In this document: one piece after another, positions 35,113 to 39,900 of the stretch
How positions within the stretch are numbered: the stretch's first letter is position 1
How the letters are laid out: every line of letters starts with the position of its first letter
Assembly (NCBI RefSeq): GCF_010672525.1
Contig: NZ_JAAHGH010000005.1
Location: forward strand, 208,672 to 248,571
Reading direction: 5' to 3'
Length of the DNA: 39,900 nt
DNA from: Okeania sp. SIO2B3
Lineage (GTDB): Bacteria > Cyanobacteriota > Cyanobacteriia > Cyanobacteriales > Microcoleaceae
The notes under the pieces: model-generated
Told to the model about the DNA's origin: nothing
The model's database searches: none
The model's input: only the letters and a program-made list of their open reading frames with translations
Translations under genes and position numbers: made by a program

Positions 35113-36050
35113 ATATGACTGTTTCACAAGCATTAAAAGTTTTTGTGACCGCAGAAGCTCATCGTTATGCAGAGCAATTTGCAGCAGAACAAGCAACTCC
35201 TGAAAAAGGAAAACAAGTTTATCTAAATACTCTTGCTGTTGTGGCAGTTCAAAGTTATTTAAAGTGTTTAGGTATTCAGACCGCGATTCATCAAGGTGAT
35301 TGTTGGCATTCTGGTTCAAGAGCAATATTTAATGTGGCTGATTTAGTTTTACCAAATATTGGCAAGGTGGAATGTCGTCCGGTATTTCCTGGTGAAAAAG
35401 AATTGTTTTTGGCTCCAGAAGTTATTGATAACCGCATCGGTTATATAGCGGTTCAATTTGGGGAAGATTTAAACCAAGTACAAATATTAGGATTTGTTTC
35501 TGCGAGAAATATTGATGGGTTTCAAGATTCTATTCCCCTCGCACAAATAGAATCTTTGGATGCCTTAATTGACGAAATTGATTGGTGTAAAAAATGGGTT
35601 AATTTACGTCGGTGGTTTGAAGGTTTTTTTCCGGCAGAATGGCAAAGTTTACAGTTACTGTCTACATCTACATCTACAAGAAGTTTAAGAGTTTCAAGGG
35701 ATAGTATTTCTCAATCTCCAACGGATGATTTAAGTATTAGTTGTGGGAAAATTATTAATTGGGGTAGTGGAGTAAATGAAAAATCTACAGAATTAGCGGT
35801 AAAATTGACGGATAATTTTGAGGAGGAAATAGATATTTGTGTGCGACTTTCTACTACGAATAAAATTCCATATTTACCTGCTGGTTTACGAGTACAAATA
35901 TTGGATGAATTTGGTAATTCTTGTATGGAAGCTGAAGCTAGGGAAGCGGATGATTGGATACAATTAGAATTTGGTTGTAAACCTCAAGAACAATTTACTG
36001 TAGAAATGAGTTTAAATGAGCAAATAATTAGGGAAAATTTTGTAGTTTAA
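35109..36050 (+). CDS. DUF1822 family protein
   Basis: 313 aa. The N-terminal half is the DUF1822 signature: AHRYAEQFAAEQATPEKGKQ, VYLNTLAVVAVQSYLKCLGI, then VGKVECRPV-type segment (GKVECRPVFPGEKELFLAPE), RIGYIAVQF and a conserved tryptophan-rich LRRWFEGFFPAEWQSL. The C-terminal ~100 residues form a beta-rich domain (ICVRLSTTNKIPYLPAGLRV, LDEFGNSCMEAEARE). The family is found in filamentous cyanobacteria, typically between a sigma-like gene and a CHAT gene, as here. Its function is unknown; a role as linker or anti-sigma-like partner is a guess. It overlaps the sigma-like gene by 4 bp. Confidence 0.85.
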   Translation: MNMTVSQALKVFVTAEAHRYAEQFAAEQATPEKGKQVYLNTLAVVAVQSYLKCLGIQTAIHQGDCWHSGSRAIFNVADLVLPNIGKVECRPVFPGEKELFLAPEVIDNRIGYIAVQFGEDLNQVQILGFVSARNIDGFQDSIPLAQIESLDALIDEIDWCKKWVNLRRWFEGFFPAEWQSLQLLSTSTSTRSLRVSRDSISQSPTDDLSISCGKIINWGSGVNEKSTELAVKLTDNFEEEIDICVRLSTTNKIPYLPAGLRVQILDEFGNSCMEAEAREADDWIQLEFGCKPQEQFTVEMSLNEQIIRENFVV

Positions 36051-36191
36051 GAGTAAGTATTTCCTGGGTCATGCTGCGCAAATAGCTGTTAGCTGTCAGC
36101 TCTTATGATAAGATTTTAATTAATATAGACTTTAAAGCAAGCTTTGATAGTAGAATTTAATTCTGATTCAATTAGTAAAGCTTTTATCTAA

Positions 36192-36384
36192 TACCAATTT
36201 CATAAAATATTGCAAAGCGTGAGGACACAGGGAACAGGGAACACCTGAACTGTGACCAGTGAAAGAAAAACATAAATATTAAAGAGGAAAAAAGGTGGCA
36301 ATTTTATAATTTATCGAATTTATATTTTTTTCTTTTAGGAATAAATCACAAATTAAGATGTAACTGCCTTTTTTGAATTTGGTA
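36192..36384. mobile_element. R5 element, copy 2
   Basis: 193 bp; ends TACCAATTTCA / TGAATTTGGTA; target duplication TAA (36189-36191, 36385-36387). Confidence 0.85.
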
Positions 36385-36720
36385 TAAAACTAAAAAAAAA
36401 GTAATAGCTGATGGCTGATAGCTGACGGCTGAATACTTAAATTTTCAGATGTAACTGCCTTTTTTGAATTTGGTATAAAACTAAAAAAAAAGTAATAGCT
36501 GATGGCTGATAGCTGACGGCTGAATACTTAAATTTTCAGATGTAACTGCCTTTTTTGAATTTGGTATAAAACTAAAAAAAAAGTAATAGCTGATGGCTGA
36601 ATGCTGACGGCTGAATGCTTAAATTTTCAGATGTAACTGCCTTTTTTGAATTTGGTATAAAACTAAAAAAAAAGTAATAGCTGATGGCTGAATGCTGACG
36701 GCTGAATGCTTACATTTAAG
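36357..36720 (+). repeat. Four tandem 91-bp units derived from the R5 right end
   Basis: Units start at 36357, 36448, 36539 and 36630, exactly 91 bp apart. Each contains the R5 right end (CTGCCTTTTTTGAATTTGGT) followed by an A9 run and TAGCTGATGGCTGA-type direct repeats. The units are almost identical; units 3 and 4 share ATGGCTGAATGC where 1 and 2 have ATGGCTGATAGC. Confidence 0.92.
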
Positions 36721-36736
36721 ATTATCGCAGATAAAT

Positions 36737-39310
36737 ATGGAAGCTATTAAAATTATTAAGATTAAACTTATAGATAGTGGTGAAAATGGGTTTCATGTGA
36801 TTTTAAATTCAATAGGTGCTAATTTTGAGCCTATTGATGGTTTTTTACCATGTCTACCTGCTGAATTAGAAAGTTCTTTTAATCAATGGCAGTCAGCTTA
36901 TTCTCAGTTAGAAGATGTGAGAAAAGTAGCAACTCGTATTAGTCCACAATCAGTAGTTAATTATTCTAGTTATGAAGAAAAAGAGCAAGTAAAAATAACT
37001 CTTAATCAATGGTTGGATGGTGGCGATATTAGTTGGCAACCTGTACGGGATGAATTAATTTCTGTGTTAAGTTCTCTAGGAAGTTATGATTCAGAAATTC
37101 GCTTATTTTTGGATATTCAAAATCCTAATTTATGTCGCATCCCTTGGCAAGAATGGAATTTATTTCAGTCTCGTTTTCCGCAAACAGAAATTGCTATCCG
37201 AGTTAGAGGTAAAGGAAAGTTTAGACGGCCTCGTAAATCCTCAAAAGTAAGAATTATTGTCATAGTTGGTAAGAGTGATGGTATTAATACACAATTGGAT
37301 TTAGAAGTAATTCAAAAGTTAAAAGAAAAGGGTGCAGAAGTAAGATTTTTAAATCAACCAACACAGGAGATTTTATCTGATACTTTGCGGGAGGAACCTG
37401 GTTATCATATATTGATTTTTGCCGGGCATAGTTGTAGTAAAGAAGATGGTTCAATTGGTTGGATATATTTGAACGAGCGGGATAAATTAAGTATTAAAGA
37501 GTTTAAAAATTCTTTGAGATATGCAATAGATAATGGGTTGCAGTTAGCAATATTTAATTCTTGTGATGGTTTGGGTTTAGCAAATCAGTTGGCGAAGCTT
37601 GGTTTATCACGAATTATTGTCATGCGAGAACCTGTTCCTGACCTGGTGGCAGTTAAATTTTTAGAGTACTTTTTTGCAGAATTTGCAAATAATAAATCTC
37701 TATTTAAATCTATGAGAATAGCTCGAGGAAGATTAGAACATTTTGAGTCTGAATATCCAGGGGCGATGTGGTTACCTACTCTTTGTATTCAAGAAACAGC
37801 TTTGTCTCATCCTTTGAGTTGGCAGCAGTTAATTTATCCCAATTTATGGCAGAAAGTTATCAGTAAATCTAAGCTATCTTTAGGATTAACAGCAGGAATT
37901 TTATTGATAATTTTGGCGATAAATTTAGTTAAAAATAAATTCACTGAAACTAAAACGACCGGGATACAACCAGAAATTTTACAAAATATTAGTCAGGGGG
38001 AAAAATTGTTAATTTCTTCCGAGAAAAATCCGGCAAAAGAAGAAGGAATTGAACAATTTTATAATGGTAACTTTGCTCAGGCGATCGCTCAATTTCGCCA
38101 GTCTCTCCAAGTCAAGAAAAATGACCCGGAAACTTTAATTTATTTGAATAATGCAATTGCTCAACAAAAATCTGCTACAAATATTGGGAAAAAGATAGAA
38201 ATAGCAGTTAGTGTTCCTATTAGTCAGGAGTCAGATATTTCCCAGGAAATTTTGCGAGGAATTGCTCAAGCTCAAAGCGAATTTAACTGTGGTTTACCGG
38301 AAATTTCTCTGGCGATTAAAAATCCAGAAAATCAACTAAATTGCCCTGGTAGTTTCAATGGTAAATTTTTAAAAGTTACTATTGCTGATGATGAATATCT
38401 GCCAGAAACTGCAGAAAAAATTGCTCAAGCTTTAGTAGCAAAGGCAGAAATTATTGCCGTTATTGGTCATTATTCTAGTGATATGACTTTACAAGCAGGA
38501 GAGATTTATAACAAAGCAGAATTAGTAGTAATTTCTCCTACCAGCACTTCTATTCTTTTGAAAAATTTCAGTAAATTTGTGTTGAGAGTTGCACCAAATG
38601 ACAGTCTAGCAGCTCAAACTCTATTCAATTATTTAGAGCGACAAAATTGGGCAGATAAAAAAATAGCAGTTGCCTATATACCTGGTAATAGTTATAGTCA
38701 GTCTTTAGCTAAAGAACTTAATAAATTACTGCCAGAAAAATTCGTATATAAGTGCAATATTTTGTCCGGGAATTTTAGTGCCAGTGACTGTGTAGAAGAA
38801 GCACAAAATCAAGGGGCAGAAATAATGTTTTTAGTCCCGGCCACAGACAGAACTTTGAGTAATGTCATAGGTATAATTAATAATGCTAAAGGATTGAAAT
38901 TATTGGGTGGAGATTCTGTTTATAATCCCAGGGTATTAAAAGATGCTGGTAAACAAGCAGACCGAGGAAATTTAACCCTTGCTATTCCTTGGCATCGTCA
39001 CCCTAACTCCCAATTTAGTCAAACAGCTCAAAAGTTTTGGAATGCGGAAATTAATTGGCGTACTGCTAAATCTTATGATGCGACTAAAACTATTATTAAA
39101 GCTGTAGATGAAATGATGGGGAATTATTCTCGTAAACAGTTACAAAGAATCTTATCTAATCCCAATTTTTACCTAGAAGGAGTAACTGGAAAAATTAGAT
39201 TTAGGGAGTCAGGCGATCGGCAGTTTCTTGAGAAGGATAAACCACTGTTAGTTCAAGTAAAATCTAATGCTAAATCTGGAAAATATGAATTTGTAATTCT
39301 GGGGCAATGA
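36737..39310 (+). CDS. Membrane CHAT protease fused to TPR and ABC-type ligand-binding domain
   Basis: 857 aa from the ATG at 36737 (MEAIKIIKIKLIDSG); the frame extends back to 36692 but those codons belong to the tandem repeat. Order of parts: a beta-rich N-terminal region (1-160); a CHAT caspase-like domain with catalytic His231 in FAGHSC and Cys276 in FNSCDGLG; a transmembrane helix at ~378-398 (LSLGLTAGILLIILAINLVK); a TPR-like segment (~425-470, FYNGNFAQAIAQFRQSL); and from ~485 a type-1 periplasmic-binding domain of the amino-acid receptor class (IEIAVSVPIS, VIGHYSSDMT, VVISPTSTS, VAYIPGNSYSQSLAKEL). With one TM helix the protease should face the cytoplasm and the ligand domain the periplasm, making a receptor protease. 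Third gene after the sigma-like and DUF1822 genes. The substrate is unknown. Confidence 0.85.
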   Translation: MEAIKIIKIKLIDSGENGFHVILNSIGANFEPIDGFLPCLPAELESSFNQWQSAYSQLEDVRKVATRISPQSVVNYSSYEEKEQVKITLNQWLDGGDISWQPVRDELISVLSSLGSYDSEIRLFLDIQNPNLCRIPWQEWNLFQSRFPQTEIAIRVRGKGKFRRPRKSSKVRIIVIVGKSDGINTQLDLEVIQKLKEKGAEVRFLNQPTQEILSDTLREEPGYHILIFAGHSCSKEDGSIGWIYLNERDKLSIKEFKNSLRYAIDNGLQLAIFNSCDGLGLANQLAKLGLSRIIVMREPVPDLVAVKFLEYFFAEFANNKSLFKSMRIARGRLEHFESEYPGAMWLPTLCIQETALSHPLSWQQLIYPNLWQKVISKSKLSLGLTAGILLIILAINLVKNKFTETKTTGIQPEILQNISQGEKLLISSEKNPAKEEGIEQFYNGNFAQAIAQFRQSLQVKKNDPETLIYLNNAIAQQKSATNIGKKIEIAVSVPISQESDISQEILRGIAQAQSEFNCGLPEISLAIKNPENQLNCPGSFNGKFLKVTIADDEYLPETAEKIAQALVAKAEIIAVIGHYSSDMTLQAGEIYNKAELVVISPTSTSILLKNFSKFVLRVAPNDSLAAQTLFNYLERQNWADKKIAVAYIPGNSYSQSLAKELNKLLPEKFVYKCNILSGNFSASDCVEEAQNQGAEIMFLVPATDRTLSNVIGIINNAKGLKLLGGDSVYNPRVLKDAGKQADRGNLTLAIPWHRHPNSQFSQTAQKFWNAEINWRTAKSYDATKTIIKAVDEMMGNYSRKQLQRILSNPNFYLEGVTGKIRFRESGDRQFLEKDKPLLVQVKSNAKSGKYEFVILGQ

Positions 39311-39900
39311 ATTAAAATAGTAATCTATTTACTTAGGATAAAATGAGTGTATCTTGTATATTTCATATCAGTTATTAGTACCTATGCAATCAGGAGACTT
39401 GACCTGGGCGAATATTCTCTTTTTTTTATCCCCTTAACAGGGGAGCCACATACCCACAATTTCTCGGTAAAAATACTTTTTTCCTATTCCCTGTTCCCTA
39501 TTCCCTCCATACCTAAAGCGGAAATTAATTGGCGTACTGCTAAATCTTATGATGCGACTAAAACTATTATTAAAGCTGTAGATGAAATGATGGGGAATTA
39601 TTCTCGTAAACAGTTACAAAGAATCTTATCTAATCCCAATTTTTACCTAGAAGGAGTAACTGGAAAAATTAGATTTAGGGAGTCAGGCGATCGGCAGTTT
39701 CTTGAGAAGGATAAACCACTGTTAGTTCAAGTAAAATCTAATGCTAAATCTGGAAAATATGAATTTGTAATTCTGGGGCAATGAATTAAAATAGTAATCT
39801 ATTTACTTAGGATAAAATGAGTGTATCTTGTATATTTCATATCAGTTATTAGTACCTATGCAATCAGGAGACTTGACCTGGGCGAATATTCTCTTTTTTT
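39044..39900 (+). repeat. 474-bp tandem duplication covering the 3' end of the CHAT gene
   Basis: The unit beginning GCGGAAATTAATTGGCG at 39044 repeats at 39518 (offset 474) with no difference that I can find up to the window end at 39900. It holds the last 88 codons, the stop, and ~200 bp of downstream DNA including heptamer-like TTCCCTA runs near the junction (~39480-39506). More copies may follow outside the window. Confidence 0.93.
39518..39784 (+). pseudogene. Duplicated C-terminal fragment of the CHAT/ligand-binding protein
   Basis: It encodes the same last 88 residues (AEINWRTAKSYDATK to KYEFVILGQ) as the full gene. An open frame continues upstream to an ATG at 39347, but those ~57 codons are repeat DNA without protein character, so no functional product is expected. 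The fragment covers only the end of the ligand-binding domain. Confidence 0.85.

Larger units (their letters stand above)
36051..36736. other. Repeat-filled gap between DUF1822 and CHAT genes
   Basis: It holds one TTTCCTGGGTCATGCTGCGC repeat (~36060), the R5 element (36192-36384), and four 91-bp tandem units made of the R5 right end plus flank. No gene. The CHAT start codon at 36737 lies ~16 bp beyond the last unit, and no Shine-Dalgarno is visible. Confidence 0.7.

Noticed and set aside
36357-36720. Possible CRISPR array with 91-bp period
   Set aside because: The whole 91-bp unit is conserved, so there are no spacers; the right end of an R5 element explains it.
39044-39784. Diversity-generating retroelement (template/variable repeat pair)
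   Set aside because: The two copies show no adenine-specific differences, the period includes non-coding DNA, and no reverse transcriptase is seen.
39347-39784. Second independent gene of 145 codons
   Set aside because: The first ~57 codons are spacer and repeat DNA and the rest is a copied C-terminal fragment.

Overview
The window looks like the chromosome of a low-GC, filamentous, probably non-heterocystous cyanobacterium (Okeania, Trichodesmium or Moorena-like; this placement is inference). The evidence is the many HIP1 sites (GCGATCGC), heptanucleotide short tandem repeats (STRRs), families typical of cyanobacteria (Uma2, DUF1822, DUF4058, AAA-like ATPases with an HTH-type N-terminus, CHAT, NB-ARC/TPR), and a very large non-coding fraction full of small mobile repeats. 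I saw no rRNA, tRNA, CRISPR array or intact transposase.

Layout. 1-1.9 kb: a GH108-type lysozyme gene whose 5' end is present in three tandem copies, a collapsed DUF4058 gene and a small membrane protein. 2-8.3 kb: a defence-like island with an NB-ARC/STAND ATPase, two paralogous TPR proteins (the second preceded by a fossil of the ATPase tail), an overlapping small-gene pair resembling a toxin and its partner, and a Uma2 nuclease. 8.4-15.3 kb, minus strand: a complete spermidine/putrescine ABC transporter (potB, potC, potD, potA), scattered by repeats and by a patatin-like phospholipase gene with three in-frame stops. 15.3-18 kb: mostly non-coding. 18-23.1 kb: an HTH/AAA-like ATPase, an exported agmatine-deiminase-family enzyme, a PD-(D/E)XK-type protein and a Uma2 gene with a nonsense codon. 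23.9-26.3 kb: a vWA protein and a six-TM protein with an FHA-like tail, overlapping. 26.9-28.4 kb: four tandem copies of a 475-484 bp non-coding unit, each with a near-consensus promoter. 28.5-33.7 kb, minus strand: a secreted protein, a membrane GTPase, a fluoroacetate-dehalogenase-like hydrolase and an HTH protein. 34.4-39.9 kb, plus strand: a sigma-like HTH protein, a DUF1822 protein and a membrane CHAT protease with a predicted extracytoplasmic ligand-binding domain, followed by a tandem duplication of its 3' end.

Functional themes. PotABCD imports polyamines, and the agmatine-deiminase homologue makes N-carbamoylputrescine from agmatine, so polyamine metabolism is represented twice. The 2-7.4 kb island and the 34.4-39.3 kb cluster are the best candidates for undescribed systems: a split STAND ATPase/TPR sensor module, and a CHAT protease receptor coupled to a sigma-like regulator.

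The non-coding DNA can be resolved into at least seven families of small inverted-repeat elements (called R1-R7 here). Several have visible target duplications: TAATT/TACTT for R1, and 3-bp TNA for R2-R5, which resembles IS5-family elements. Some are nested inside each other in both directions (R2 in R1, R1 in R2, R3 and R7 in R2). They sit at gene ends, start codons and operon gaps, and explain much of the rearrangement and gene decay seen here.
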